DNA of 64,000 bases from Rhizobiaceae bacterium (GCA_025698895.1 JAILWO010000005.1:1-64000); one strand, 5' to 3'; shown: positions 45,735 through 54,969, counted from the first letter of the stretch. The notes: generated by a model not told the origin, from the sequence alone. Numbers and translations: made by a program.

Positions 45735-47387
45735 TTGCCGAACCAATTGCACAACCGAAAACCGGCGCCCGCGGCGTCATACTCCGATGAAACATGGTTG
45801 GCGGCACGTCGTGTGGCCCGCGAGCTGGACAAGATTCTCGACGGTTCAGGTCCGCGTCGATCTGCAATCGTGCACGCGGCCGCCGAGCTACGCCTCTCGA
45901 CCCGACAGGTCTACAATCTGCTAGCGCGCTATCGCGCCGATCGGACCGTGACGTCACTCCTGCCCCGGCTCGACGGAGTGCGAAAGAAGCGTCTTCAACA
46001 GGACATCGAGGAGCTCATCGCGACGACGCTGCGAGAGCAATGGCTGGTCCTGGAGGCACCGCCGCTCGCTCCCGTCGTGGCCGAGATCCGGGCTCGCTGC
46101 GAGGAGGCCGGCCTGACCGCTCCGTCCTATCTCACCGTCGCTCGCCGTATACCCATGCTTTTCAGCCCAGAGGAGATCGCGAAAAAGCGATCGACAAACC
46201 CAAAGCACCTCCACCGGCTCAAGCCGCGGCCGGGATACATCGACGCGGCGCGACCGCTCGATGTCTGCCAGATTGATCACACGCCGACCGACATCAATTT
46301 CGTCGAGGTCGTCGAAGGCGGTGGAACATTTGTCAGCAGGGCATATCTCACGATCGTCACCGACGTGGCCACGCGTTGCATCCTTGGTTTCTGCCTCACA
46401 CTCGAAAAGCCGTCTGCACTTTCGGTTGCACTGTGCCTAGCGCAAGCGATGTGTCCGAAGGAGTCATGGTTGGCCGCACGCGACATCGAACATGGGTGGC
46501 CGATGTTCGGTCGACCGCGGTCGCTTGTCACCGACTCTGCCAAGGAATTCAAAGGGAATGCCTTCCAGCGCGGGTGCGAGGACTATGGCATTCGCATTCG
46601 CTACCGGGATCGCGGCCGAGTCCATCAGGGCGGGGTGGTCGAAAGGCTGCTCGGGAAGGTCAACTCCGTTCTTGCGGCGTTGCCCGGGACGACGGGCCGA
46701 TCCGTGGCTGATCGCGACGAATATCCCGCTGAGCGGCGAGCCCGTCTCAGCTTCGCCGATCTCGAGCGATGCGTCACGCTCGCCGTGATCGACCACAACC
46801 TGCAGGAAAACGCGAGGTCGTTGAAGGTGCCGGCTACCGAATGGAGCCGGCGGGCGCGCGATCTTCCCCGCTTTGACGATGAAACTCTGCGGGTCCTGCT
46901 GGCATTCATGCCCGGAACGGAAAGGCGCCTGTCGCCACAAGGCGTCAGCATGTTCGCACTCGACTACTACTCGCCGTGGCTGGGCGCACTGGTGCCGCAA
47001 CGCGACCGGCTCGGGAAGCTCGATCTGCGATACGATCCTCGCGACATCAGTCACGTCTACATCCGGGATCCGGAGACCAGCGAGTTCCGACCCGTGGGGC
47101 GGCGCGACGGAACACTTGCTCCCATGACGTTGTGGGAACACGAAGCTGACCGCTTGCAGCGGCGCGCTGCGAACGCGCGAACGGATGTCGAGAAGGTGAC
47201 GCTGCGCCGCCGGATCGCGGAGATCGTCGCCGGACCAAAGCCGTCAAAGATCGAGTTGCGCAACGCCGTGCGCAAGACCCATGCTACAGAGGCGCCTAAG
47301 CCCTACAATGCCATGCGCCCGGCAACCCCGGCGCCGGCTGAGCATCCCGTGCGTCGGAAGCGCCACCTGCCGGTCGAGGACTGGTGA
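45735..47387 (+). CDS. tniA: TniA, DDE transposase (Mu/TnsB type)
   Basis: The 550-aa product has an N-terminal helix-turn-helix (LRLSTRQVYNLLARY) and a DDE catalytic core: Asp in VCQIDHTPTD, Asp in VTDSAKEF, and Glu in GGVVERLLGK. A Mu-transposase C-terminal beta-barrel (LDLRYDPRDISHVYIRD) follows. Start is TTG 45735 by frame; no strong ribosome site is visible. TniB starts 2 nt after its stop. Confidence 0.92.
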   Translation: MPNQLHNRKPAPAASYSDETWLAARRVARELDKILDGSGPRRSAIVHAAAELRLSTRQVYNLLARYRADRTVTSLLPRLDGVRKKRLQQDIEELIATTLREQWLVLEAPPLAPVVAEIRARCEEAGLTAPSYLTVARRIPMLFSPEEIAKKRSTNPKHLHRLKPRPGYIDAARPLDVCQIDHTPTDINFVEVVEGGGTFVSRAYLTIVTDVATRCILGFCLTLEKPSALSVALCLAQAMCPKESWLAARDIEHGWPMFGRPRSLVTDSAKEFKGNAFQRGCEDYGIRIRYRDRGRVHQGGVVERLLGKVNSVLAALPGTTGRSVADRDEYPAERRARLSFADLERCVTLAVIDHNLQENARSLKVPATEWSRRARDLPRFDDETLRVLLAFMPGTERRLSPQGVSMFALDYYSPWLGALVPQRDRLGKLDLRYDPRDISHVYIRDPETSEFRPVGRRDGTLAPMTLWEHEADRLQRRAANARTDVEKVTLRRRIAEIVAGPKPSKIELRNAVRKTHATEAPKPYNAMRPATPAPAEHPVRRKRHLPVEDW

Positions 47388-47388
47388 C

Positions 47389-48267
47389 GTGGCGGACCAT
47401 CTGCTCGACCACGTTCGCCCGTATCTCGACCGCAGTATGAAAGAGCGGATCGCCTATATCCAGGCGCCGCGATGGATCGGCCATCAGGTTGCGGTCCAGG
47501 CGCATGAACGCTTTGCTGAGTTGCTGTCCCGACCGCCGGCGCTGCGGACCAGAGGGCTGATGCTGGTCGGGCCCTATGCCAACGGCAAGACGATGATCGC
47601 CGAACGGTTCGCCGTCGAGCACCTGAGAGCGGCCGAGAAACAGCAGGTGTGGGTGGTCCAGACGCGCGAGGGCGCCGGTCTCGCCCATTTCTATGGAAGC
47701 ATCCTGCAGGCACTGCGCGCTCCACTCGGCACCAGCCGGGGTGTCGGTCGCAAGGCCGAGCAGATCGATTACCTGCTCGACAGCCTGCAGCCCAGAATCC
47801 TGATCTTCGACGAATTCCATAATGCGCTGCGCGGCCGAACCCGCGACGTCGAGGCGGTCCTTGCGTTCCTCAGGCGGATCGGACGCCAGTTCGACATCTC
47901 GCCGGTTCTGATTGGAGAGGTCGCCGTCTACGATTTCGTCAACCACACTGCGGAAATGGCGACCCGTTTCGACCTGCACGCAGTACCGCGATGGCAATAT
48001 GGTGAGGAGTTGCTGGTGCTGCTCGACAGCCTCGAAGCCGCCTTGCCGCTCGCCCGAGCTTCCGATCTCTCGGATGAAACGATGGCGCGGATGATCTTAA
48101 AGCTCTCCGAGGGCCTGATCGGCGAGATCGTGGCGATCATCTCCGCGGCGGCGGTGACGGCAGTGAGATCTGGCGCGGAGCGGGTCACGAAATCCGGGCT
48201 CGAAGCGCTTCGCTACGTCCCGGTCTCGAAGCGCCGGCGCGCCCCAGTGCGCGACGGCCTGCTATGA
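47389..48267 (+). CDS. tniB: TniB, AAA+ ATPase transposition regulator
   Basis: GTG 47389 lies 2 nt after the tniA stop. The 292-aa protein has Walker A GPYANGKT and Walker B RILIFDEFHN, with an arginine-rich sensor region (FLRRIGRQF). TnsC/TniB ATPases recruit the transposase to target DNA. It overlaps tniQ by ATGA. Confidence 0.9.
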   Translation: MADHLLDHVRPYLDRSMKERIAYIQAPRWIGHQVAVQAHERFAELLSRPPALRTRGLMLVGPYANGKTMIAERFAVEHLRAAEKQQVWVVQTREGAGLAHFYGSILQALRAPLGTSRGVGRKAEQIDYLLDSLQPRILIFDEFHNALRGRTRDVEAVLAFLRRIGRQFDISPVLIGEVAVYDFVNHTAEMATRFDLHAVPRWQYGEELLVLLDSLEAALPLARASDLSDETMARMILKLSEGLIGEIVAIISAAAVTAVRSGAERVTKSGLEALRYVPVSKRRRAPVRDGLL

Positions 48268-49283
48268 GGGGTGACGCGATCGCAGCGGCTTTCGCCGTCG
48301 AAATCCGCGAGCGATACGGCGACGTCGCCAGGGATCGGTGGCCGGTTTCCGTCGACCCACGTCCAGACGAACTGCTGTCAAGCTGGATCAACCGGCTCGC
48401 ACTCGCAAACGGAATCGCGCCGCGGTCGTTCTCCGGCGTCCTCGGGTGCGGCGACGGGATGTGGTCGCCCCGCCTCGACCTCCAGCTTCCGGGCCACATC
48501 GCCGCTTTCCTCGGTGATCGGTCGGGCGTTCCGCAAGATGCGATCTCAGCGATGGCCTTGACCGGCTGGGCGTTGACGCCGCTCCTTCTGCCGCGGCGCG
48601 AAAACACCCGCCGGCAACGCTCGACCTGGATGCAGTATTGCCCTCAATGCTTTGCACAGGACGAAACGCCGTACTTTCGTCGGCAGTGGCGGCTGGCATC
48701 TCGCATCTCCTGCTTCGTGCATGGTTGCGGTCTCCGGGATCGATGTCCGGCCTGCCGCAGCGGCATCGTGTCCTATGATCAGGGCCAGCTTGTCCCGCAG
48801 CATTTCTGCGCACGTTGCGGCTTCGACTTGCGCGGCGCTCCCAAGGCCACGGTCAAGGCTGCCGTGCGCAGGCTGGAGCACGTGATAGCGGATATCTTCA
48901 CAGTGGAATCGGCCAAGCGTTTGGCGGAAGCCAGCGATGTCATCTTGCGCGTGCAGCGCGCGCCGGCCGCCGCCGATATCGGCTCGGCGCGGACCCTTGC
49001 AAATCTGTCGACCACCGCGCGCATTCGCTGCTTCGGAGAGCTCGCGGCAAAACCTCTCGACTGGCTGGTGACCGACAAGGATGCAGCCGTCGCACATCGG
49101 CGATGGATGATCGCGGCGGCGGGCGGCCATGATCGATTTATCGCCTGCTTCGCCAACTTCCTGGACAAACATCAGGCGAGGCCGAGATCCACGTGCCCGA
49201 CGCGGCCCAGTGCCGAACTTGCCGATCTGCTCGCGGCCTATATTTGGGGCGAGAACAAGAACTTTTCCCGACGACACGCTTAA
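48264..49283 (+). CDS. tniQ: TniQ target-selection protein
   Basis: The 339-aa product has the TniQ/TnsD N-terminus (PDELLSSWINRLALANG) and zinc-binding pairs: CPQC near 130, CFVHGCGLRDRCPAC near 152-167, and HFCARCGFDL. TniQ links TniB to target sites. It ends 138 nt from the right-end motif. Confidence 0.88.
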   Translation: MRGDAIAAAFAVEIRERYGDVARDRWPVSVDPRPDELLSSWINRLALANGIAPRSFSGVLGCGDGMWSPRLDLQLPGHIAAFLGDRSGVPQDAISAMALTGWALTPLLLPRRENTRRQRSTWMQYCPQCFAQDETPYFRRQWRLASRISCFVHGCGLRDRCPACRSGIVSYDQGQLVPQHFCARCGFDLRGAPKATVKAAVRRLEHVIADIFTVESAKRLAEASDVILRVQRAPAAADIGSARTLANLSTTARIRCFGELAAKPLDWLVTDKDAAVAHRRWMIAAAGGHDRFIACFANFLDKHQARPRSTCPTRPSAELADLLAAYIWGENKNFSRRHA

Positions 49284-49420
49284 AGGAACAACGTGTGAAC
49301 GCATCCCTCCAGCGGGTAGCGCGCGGGAACGCTACATAAGAGTGGGAAATACGTCATTGCCCTGCAGATAATTGGCACTGCGCAGCTGAAGGCCCCTCCA
49401 TGGGTCAAATGGCGTCCTGA

Positions 49421-49446
49421 GAAAATCGGTAGCGACTTTGGTCGGG
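49421..49446 (-). repeat. right-end motif of TniABQ element
   Basis: GAAAATCGGTAGCGAC followed by TTTGGTCGGG is the inverted partner of 45698-45720. It lies 138 nt downstream of the tniQ stop and 34 nt from the DUF4336 gene end. Confidence 0.5.
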
Positions 49447-49479
49447 AGCTTTAACCTACACCGCCGCAAACCGCTCGTG

Positions 49480-50235
49480 CTACGCACGTTCACCGAATAC
49501 GCGAGCAAGAACCACCTCGGCATTCGCATCGAAGCAGCGTCCATGGCTAAGAACGATACGCTGTGGATGCCAGGACTGGATTCTTCTGAATGCGTGTTTC
49601 CGTTTCTTTCTCTGCAGAATCAGGGGCAGACGCATGCCGAAAAAAATCCGACCGTGCGGATAGTACATGCCGCTCAGCTTCGTGAAAGCGCGCCATGGCT
49701 GACTAAGCTTCTCCAGTTCGAGATTCATGATCGTGTCGGTGAGAACGAGCGTTCTGGAGGGCCTGTGGAAAAATGCGAACTCCTTGAAGATGCCGCCGGG
49801 AACAAGCGTCTGATCGATTTCGCCAGACCATTCTTCAGGAGGATATTCGCCAAGATCCCGCGTGAAGTTGACATCTATGTGCCGCGCATAGGCTCTTTGG
49901 CGCACGCCGGGTGATGCCCAGGTGAGCGCTCCCGGAAAGGCCCGGGCCCACTCTCCAATATGCGCGTAATGAAACTGATTGGGCGAGACGAGGTGACGAA
50001 CAGTTCCTCTTGACCGCAGGGCATCCGCCAAACCTGCATCAAATGCGATCGGCGAGTGGAGGAACAGCTCGTCGCCTGGAAGCGTCACGACCGTCATGCG
50101 CGTGGTAAACGGAAGCGGAAGCCGCACTCCGGCAACCGTCAAATACTCGAAAGGCCCGTCGACAATTCCGATATCGGGCGCCAGTGTCTTGTAGACGTTG
50201 ATGGGCTCGTAAAGAGAAGGAGCGACGTCGGCCAT
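49480..50235 (-). CDS. DUF4336 (metallo-beta-lactamase-like) protein
   Basis: The 251-aa protein has the DUF4336 pattern: TTRMTVVTLPGDELFLHSPI, HLVSPNQFHYAHIGEWARAFP, an FKEFAFFHRPSRTLVLTDTIMNL segment and a C-terminal RIVLSHGR. The His/Asp arrangement resembles a metallo-beta-lactamase fold, but substrate is unknown. It is transcribed towards the transposon right end, which lies 34 nt beyond its stop, and appears intact. Length is near family norm. Confidence 0.8.
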   Translation of the reverse strand: MADVAPSLYEPINVYKTLAPDIGIVDGPFEYLTVAGVRLPLPFTTRMTVVTLPGDELFLHSPIAFDAGLADALRSRGTVRHLVSPNQFHYAHIGEWARAFPGALTWASPGVRQRAYARHIDVNFTRDLGEYPPEEWSGEIDQTLVPGGIFKEFAFFHRPSRTLVLTDTIMNLELEKLSQPWRAFTKLSGMYYPHGRIFFGMRLPLILQRKKRKHAFRRIQSWHPQRIVLSHGRCFDANAEVVLARVFGERA

Positions 50236-50367
50236 TTCCCAAGCCTAGTCAGGCATTCCGAGGCCTGCAACTGTCGCCCCGCGAGCACATCCGTTCGTAG
50301 CGGCCATCGGTGCGCCTGCGACTTTCCGAATATGGACAGGGGGCGGAGGCAGGATTACTGTCCATTG

Positions 50368-50703
50368 ATGAGCAGGCTCGTCCGCATCCTCGCAGTCGTC
50401 TTCCTCGCGGCGTTCGCCGCGGGCACGGCGGCGCATTCGGCGGTTGCCACTGACATGTCCTTGAAGATGTCCATGGCGACCATGGACGACGGCATGGCCG
50501 ACTGCCAGGACTGTCCTGGCGATGACGGCCAGGCGTCGGCCTGCGACCAGTTCTGCGTGACGACGCTTGCCGCGATCTGCCCGCCGGTGGGAGCCGACCT
50601 TCCGAACGTCGCGGATGTCCTGGCGATCCGTACCGCGGGACCACGCGGCGGCCATGCGGGTCCGCCTGAACCCTATCCTCCCCGAACCACCTTCCTGAGC
50701 TGA
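50368..50703 (+). CDS. secreted Cys/Met-rich small protein upstream of copper operon
   Basis: The 111-aa product has an N-terminal hydrophobic signal (RILAVVFLAAFAAGTAAHSA) followed by a Met/Cys-rich segment (DMSLKMSMATMDDGMADCQDCPGDD...CDQFC). This looks like small periplasmic proteins found upstream of copper-resistance genes (DUF2946-like), with possible Cu binding by Met and Cys. It lies 91 nt upstream of the multicopper oxidase gene. Confidence 0.65.
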   Translation: MSRLVRILAVVFLAAFAAGTAAHSAVATDMSLKMSMATMDDGMADCQDCPGDDGQASACDQFCVTTLAAICPPVGADLPNVADVLAIRTAGPRGGHAGPPEPYPPRTTFLS

Positions 50704-50794
50704 CGCGGCCGCGGCGACATTCGCCTGCGGCCGACCCGTCGACGTGCTGGCTACGTCCTCGCGTCACATGAGGCTATTCCAGGATGGTTGATCC

Positions 50795-52282
50795 ATGTCC
50801 GATTTCCGCGTACCGACGCTGACGCGTCGAGCCTTTCTCGTATCGACCGCCGTCGTCTCGGCGGGCGCGACGCTTCCACTGCAATCGATTGCCCGCGCCG
50901 CAGGCATTCGGGAATTCCGGCTCCGCGCCGGGCCGGGCCGCGCTCAAATTGCGCCTGACCCGTACAGCGACACCGCCGTCTGGTGCTATGACGGCAGCCT
51001 GCCCGGCCCGGAAATCCGCGTCCGACAGGGAGAGCGCCTGCGGATCGCGGTCGAGAACGCGCTCGATGAAGAAACGACCGTGCACTGGCACGGGGTGCGC
51101 GTGCCGAACGGCATGGACGGTGTGCCGCATCTGACGCAGGCGCCCATCGCGCCCGGCAAAACCTTCACCTACGAGTTCGACGCGGTCGACGCAGGCACCT
51201 TTTGGTACCATCCGCACCACCGCAGCTTCGAACAGGTCGGCCGAGGCCTCTACGGCCCGCTGATCGTGGAGGAAGCCGATGCGGTCCAGGTCGACCGCGA
51301 CGTCACTTGGGTGCTGTCGGACTGGCGGCTGACGAAAACCGCCGAGATGCGGGAAGACTTCGGCAACCGCCACGACATGATGCACAACGGACGAGTCGGC
51401 AACACGGTGACGATCAACGGGCGCGTGCCGGACGCTTTCCCGGTGCGGAAGGGCGAGCGAATCCGCCTGCGCCTGATCAACGCCGCCAACGCCCGCATCT
51501 TCGGCCTCGACTTCGGCAGCCACGAGCCCGTCGTCGTCGCGCTCGACGGACAGCCCGTCGCGCCGCATGCGCCGGAGGGCGGACTGGTGGTGCTCGGACC
51601 CGCCATGCGCGCCGACATCATCCTGGACATGACGGCTGATGCCCGAAGCCGGGCTTCGGTAACCGATCGCTTCTACAAGGACCTCGAATACCGCCTTGTC
51701 GATTTCGCCTATGAAGACGAGCCGCTGAGGGACAAGGCCCCGGACTGGCCCGTCGTCCTGCCGGCCAACCCACTGCCGGAGCCGGACCTCGCATCGGCCA
51801 CCCGCCACGAGCTGACGTTCAACGGCGGCATGATGGGGGCCATGGTCATGCAGGAGATGGGCGGCAGCATGGGAGACATGGGCGAGGATTCCTCAGGCGC
51901 GATGGACGGCATGATGGGCAACATGGGCGGCATGATGAACATGATGCATTCCAGCGGCATCTGGTTCATCAACGGCGTCGCCGCCGAGGGGCACATCATG
52001 GACCCGATGCTGACGCTGGCGCGGGACAAGAGCCATGTCATCGCGATGACCAACGCGACGGCCTGGCATCACCCGATCCACCTGCACGGCCATTCATTCC
52101 GGGTGATGTCCCGGAACGGCAAGCCGACCCGCCACCGCGAGTGGCAGGACACGGTGCTGATGTCGCCGCGCGAGCGGGTGGAGATCGCCTTCGTCGCCAA
52201 CAATCCGGGTGACTGGATGTTCCACTGCCACATCCTCGAACACCAGGCCGCAGGCATGATGGGCGTCTTCCGCGTCGCTTGA
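50795..52282 (+). CDS. periplasmic multicopper oxidase (CopA/CueO type)
   Basis: The 495-aa protein has a twin-arginine signal (LTRRAFLVSTAVVSAG) and all copper-site motifs: HWHG at 97-100, WYHPHH, HPIHLHGHSF, and HCHILEHQAAGMM from residue 477. A Met-rich stretch at ~345-390 (MMGAMVMQEMGG...MDGMMGNMGGMMNMMH) is as in CopA/CueO and probably binds Cu(I). It oxidises Cu(I) to less toxic Cu(II) in the periplasm. It leads the copper/redox operon. Confidence 0.93.
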   Translation: MSDFRVPTLTRRAFLVSTAVVSAGATLPLQSIARAAGIREFRLRAGPGRAQIAPDPYSDTAVWCYDGSLPGPEIRVRQGERLRIAVENALDEETTVHWHGVRVPNGMDGVPHLTQAPIAPGKTFTYEFDAVDAGTFWYHPHHRSFEQVGRGLYGPLIVEEADAVQVDRDVTWVLSDWRLTKTAEMREDFGNRHDMMHNGRVGNTVTINGRVPDAFPVRKGERIRLRLINAANARIFGLDFGSHEPVVVALDGQPVAPHAPEGGLVVLGPAMRADIILDMTADARSRASVTDRFYKDLEYRLVDFAYEDEPLRDKAPDWPVVLPANPLPEPDLASATRHELTFNGGMMGAMVMQEMGGSMGDMGEDSSGAMDGMMGNMGGMMNMMHSSGIWFINGVAAEGHIMDPMLTLARDKSHVIAMTNATAWHHPIHLHGHSFRVMSRNGKPTRHREWQDTVLMSPRERVEIAFVANNPGDWMFHCHILEHQAAGMMGVFRVA

Positions 52283-52311
52283 CCTGAATTCTCGCCGAAA
52301 GGAGAACGGAA

Positions 52312-52752
52312 ATGCGTACCATCCTGAACATCGTCGCCCTCGCTGCCTTCGTCTGGGCTGCCGTCCCAGCCATGGCGGGAGAGAACGACGTGATGCTCTA
52401 CAAGAACCCGCAATGCGGCTGCTGCGAAGGTCATGCCGAGCACCTGCGGGAGAACGGTTTCAACGTCACCGAGCAGCCCACGCACGATCTGGCGCAAATG
52501 AGCAGCGAGGCAGGGATTCCAGAAGAGTTCCAGGGCTGCCATCTGGCCTTCGTCGAGGGTTACGTCGTCAGCGGCCACGTTCCCGCCTCGACCGTCCGCA
52601 AGCTCCTGACCGAGCGGCCCGATATCAAGGGCGTGACGCTGCCCGGAATGCCGACGGGCTCGCCCGGCATGCCCGGCCCCAAGGAAGGGCCGCTCGAGAT
52701 CCTCGAGATCACGAAGTCTGGGACGGTGGGCGGCATCTATGCGCGGGAATAG
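52312..52752 (+). CDS. periplasmic DUF411 metal-binding protein
   Basis: The 146-aa protein has a signal peptide (ending AVPAMAG) and the DUF411 start VMLYKNPQCGCCEGHAEHL with a Cys-Gly-Cys-Cys metal site. It also contains CHLAFVEGYVVSGHVP and a Gly/Pro/Met-rich linker (PGMPTGSPGMPGP). AAAGGAG precedes the ATG. DUF411 proteins occur with copper-resistance genes. Confidence 0.92.
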   Translation: MRTILNIVALAAFVWAAVPAMAGENDVMLYKNPQCGCCEGHAEHLRENGFNVTEQPTHDLAQMSSEAGIPEEFQGCHLAFVEGYVVSGHVPASTVRKLLTERPDIKGVTLPGMPTGSPGMPGPKEGPLEILEITKSGTVGGIYARE

Positions 52753-52788
52753 GAGGAGAACCCGGCAATCCGACACTGGAAGGAGCCG

Positions 52789-52914
52789 ATGATGATCGAA
52801 GGCATGGGCGGCATGATGGTGGGCATGGGGTTGGTCTGGCTCCTGGTCCTAGCGGTGCTTGTCCTCGCGGCCGCAGCCTTGGTGAAGTACCTGTTCTTCA
52901 GCGGCCGCAAATGA
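52789..52914 (+). CDS. 41-aa Met/Gly-rich single-span membrane peptide
   Basis: The frame reads MMIEGMGGMMVGMGLVWLL, then a 20-residue hydrophobic helix and a short basic tail (FFSGRK). GGAAGGAG lies upstream of ATG 52789 and the stop overlaps the cytochrome c start as ATGA. A small Met-rich membrane protein between DUF411 and cytochrome c suggests a copper-handling or assembly role, but this is inferred. Confidence 0.75.
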   Translation: MMIEGMGGMMVGMGLVWLLVLAVLVLAAAALVKYLFFSGRK

Positions 52915-53369
52915 GCAGGAAGGCTGTTGCCCTCGGCATCCTGGCGGCGATCTCGGGTGCTGCGACCCTCGCCGTGACCTGGCAGTTCGGAGCAAACCCC
53001 GGCGAGGCCGCCGCGATTGCGCGGGGGCGGCAGCTCTATGCCGCGAACTGCGCCTCGTGCCACGGGGCCAAGCTCGAAGGCCAGCCGGATTGGAAGAGAC
53101 CGCTGTCTTCCGGGCGCATGCCCGCCCCGCCCCACGACGCGTCCGGCCACACCTGGCACCACCCGGACGGAGTTCTGTTCCGGGTCACCAAGGAAGGTCC
53201 CGCCGCCGTGGTGGGCAACGGCTACGAAAGCGACATGCAGGGATTCGGGGAGGTGCTGCGCGACGAGGAAATCCGCGCCGTTCTCGCCTTCATCAAGAGC
53301 ACATGGCCGGAGCGGGAGCGCGCCTATCAGGCCGAGATGAGCCGCCGCGAGAAGGAGAAGGCCCAGTGA
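52911..53369 (+). CDS. membrane-anchored cytochrome c
   Basis: The 152-aa product has an N-terminal anchor or signal (VALGILAAISGAATLAV) and a heme c site CASCH at residues 47-51. A later Met (YESDMQGFGEVL) is the probable axial ligand. GTGA overlap with the TlpA gene. It may accept electrons from the multicopper oxidase or supply a respiratory branch. Confidence 0.88.
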   Translation: MSRKAVALGILAAISGAATLAVTWQFGANPGEAAAIARGRQLYAANCASCHGAKLEGQPDWKRPLSSGRMPAPPHDASGHTWHHPDGVLFRVTKEGPAAVVGNGYESDMQGFGEVLRDEEIRAVLAFIKSTWPERERAYQAEMSRREKEKAQ

Positions 53370-53911
53370 AGGCGATCCTGACGGCGCTGGCATTTGCCGT
53401 CCTCGCGGCCGTGAGCAGCGCGCACGCGCAGGGACCGACAGTGATGCCGCTGCACGAGGAGCCGCAGCCCTTGGCCGATCTTGTCTTCGCCGACGAGTCG
53501 GGAGAGCCGCGATCCCTTGAGGACTGGCGCGGCAAGGTCGTGCTGCTCAATGTCTGGGCGACGTGGTGCGCGCCCTGTCGCGCCGAAATGCCCACGCTCG
53601 CACGCCTGCAGCAGCGGCTGGGCGGCGAAGGATTCGAGGTTGTCGCCCTTTCGGTGGACCGGGCGGGAGCCGGCGCAGTCCGGAAGTTCTTCGACGAGAT
53701 CGGAGTCAGCCTCCCGGTTTTCATCGATCAGGACGGGGCAGCGATCCGCTCGCTCGGGCTTTTCGGCCTGCCCGCGACGCTTCTGATCGGCCCGGACGGA
53801 AACGAGCTCGCGCGGCTCGCCGGACCCGCCGAATGGGATGCTCCCGAGATGGTCTCCTTCCTCGAAGGGATCATCGAACGCGAACTCGACCAAACCGGAG
53901 AACCTAAATGA
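53366..53911 (+). CDS. TlpA-type thiol-disulfide oxidoreductase
   Basis: The 181-aa product (GTG 53366) has a signal peptide (ending SAHAQG), the thioredoxin motif WCAPC (Cys68, Cys71), and cis-Pro in GLPATLLIG. It probably reduces periplasmic disulfides, for example apocytochrome or SCO/copper ligand cysteines. It overlaps both neighbours (GTGA, ATGA). Confidence 0.92.
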   Translation: MKAILTALAFAVLAAVSSAHAQGPTVMPLHEEPQPLADLVFADESGEPRSLEDWRGKVVLLNVWATWCAPCRAEMPTLARLQQRLGGEGFEVVALSVDRAGAGAVRKFFDEIGVSLPVFIDQDGAAIRSLGLFGLPATLLIGPDGNELARLAGPAEWDAPEMVSFLEGIIERELDQTGEPK

Positions 53912-54552
53912 ACAGAAGAGCGATTCTTGCCGCGATGGCCGTCACGCCCATCCTCGCGCTTCCCGCATATGCCCATCATCCGGGCGCCGATCTCGACAGG
54001 CTGATGGGCAGCGAGGAGAAGTATTTCCAGGCGATCGACGCTCCCGCGGCGCCCGGATTCGAACTGGCCGACTCCGAAGGCACTTCGGTCCGCCTGTCGG
54101 ACTTTTCGGACAAGGTCGTCGTGCTCAACTTCGTCTTCGCGAGCTGCACCGACGTCTGCCCGCTGCACTCCGACCTGGTCGCCCGCGTCCAGGCCATGGT
54201 CAACGACACGCCCATGAGGGATCTGGTTCAGTTCCTGACGGTGACAACGGATCCGGCGGCAGACACGCCTGAGGTGATGAATGGATACGGGGAGGCGCAC
54301 GGGCTGGACCCGCACAACTGGACCTTCCTTACCACCCGCAAGGGACAGGCGGAGGACGCGACGCGCAAGCTGTCGGAGGAATACAACGTCCGTTTCGAAC
54401 CGCTCGAAGGCGGCCAGCAGATGCACGGCGTGGTCACCCATGTGATCGACCGCGGCGGGCGCTTCGCGGCCAAGTTTCACGGCCTCAAGTTCGACCCACT
54501 GAACCTTGTCATGTACGTCAACGGCCTGACGAACAACGCGAAGCGACCATGA
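53908..54552 (+). CDS. SCO1/SenC family copper chaperone
   Basis: The 214-aa product has a signal (ending LPAYAH), the SCO copper motif CTDVC (Cys80, Cys84), and a downstream His in HGVVTHVIDRGG. It would deliver copper to an oxidase CuA site or act in thiol reduction with the TlpA-like protein. It is the last gene of the operon. Confidence 0.92.
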   Translation: MNRRAILAAMAVTPILALPAYAHHPGADLDRLMGSEEKYFQAIDAPAAPGFELADSEGTSVRLSDFSDKVVVLNFVFASCTDVCPLHSDLVARVQAMVNDTPMRDLVQFLTVTTDPAADTPEVMNGYGEAHGLDPHNWTFLTTRKGQAEDATRKLSEEYNVRFEPLEGGQQMHGVVTHVIDRGGRFAAKFHGLKFDPLNLVMYVNGLTNNAKRP

Positions 54553-54599
54553 CCCGGCGCTCGCGGCCTTGAGAAGCGGGCACATCAGTCTGGAATTGC

Positions 54600-54812
54600 C
54601 TATTCTCGATGCTTCGCCCGCTTGGTTCCACAGTCGCAGTCGCGGCAGATGATCCGGTAGGCTTCCTCGGCCGCGCCGGACTCGCCCTCCTCGTTACCGA
54701 GGCACTCCAAAGCGCACAGCAAATGCTCCGCCGCGTCGAGCCTCCCGGTCTCAAGGGCAGACGCGAATGCAGCCAGAATGGCGCGGTCGAGAGGAGGATT
54801 GCACTGTCTCAT
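54600..54812 (-). CDS. small Cys-containing hypothetical protein (70 aa)
   Basis: The product (LDRAILAAFASALETGRLDAAEHLLCALECLG, then ICRDCDCGTKRA) has a helical repeat-like N-terminus and a C-terminal Cys cluster. A purine-rich GGAGGAAGGGG site precedes ATG 54812. It lies 157 nt downstream of the P-type ATPase on the same strand. Function unknown; metal binding by the Cys cluster is possible. Confidence 0.6.
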   Translation of the reverse strand: MRQCNPPLDRAILAAFASALETGRLDAAEHLLCALECLGNEEGESGAAEEAYRIICRDCDCGTKRAKHRE

Positions 54813-54969
54813 GACCTCGTCCCCTTCCTCCAGGAGACCTTGCTCCTTCCATCTGGTGGAAGGTCAAGTGCCGGGCGAATGCCTGCCGAACGAAAAGCGC
54901 TAGAGGAATCGATCAGGGGCTCACGGCGCCCTCAACACTTTGGGACGTGGCCGACGACGCGGTATGCGT

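Larger units (their letters stand above)
45671..49460 (+). mobile_element. TniA-TniB-TniQ transposon, apparently without cargo
   Basis: The element contains a Mu/TnsB-type transposase, an AAA ATPase and TniQ in an unbroken operon. Related motifs lie outside the genes in opposite orientation (CCCGA-N5/7-CGCTA-A/C-CGATTT at 45698-45720 and 49421-49446), marking the ends. The exact tips are not settled: I propose a left tip at or near the TG at 45670-45690 and a right tip at ...CTACA 49460, but no target duplication is evident. Only ~3.8 kb, with no cargo between the genes. Confidence 0.6.
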
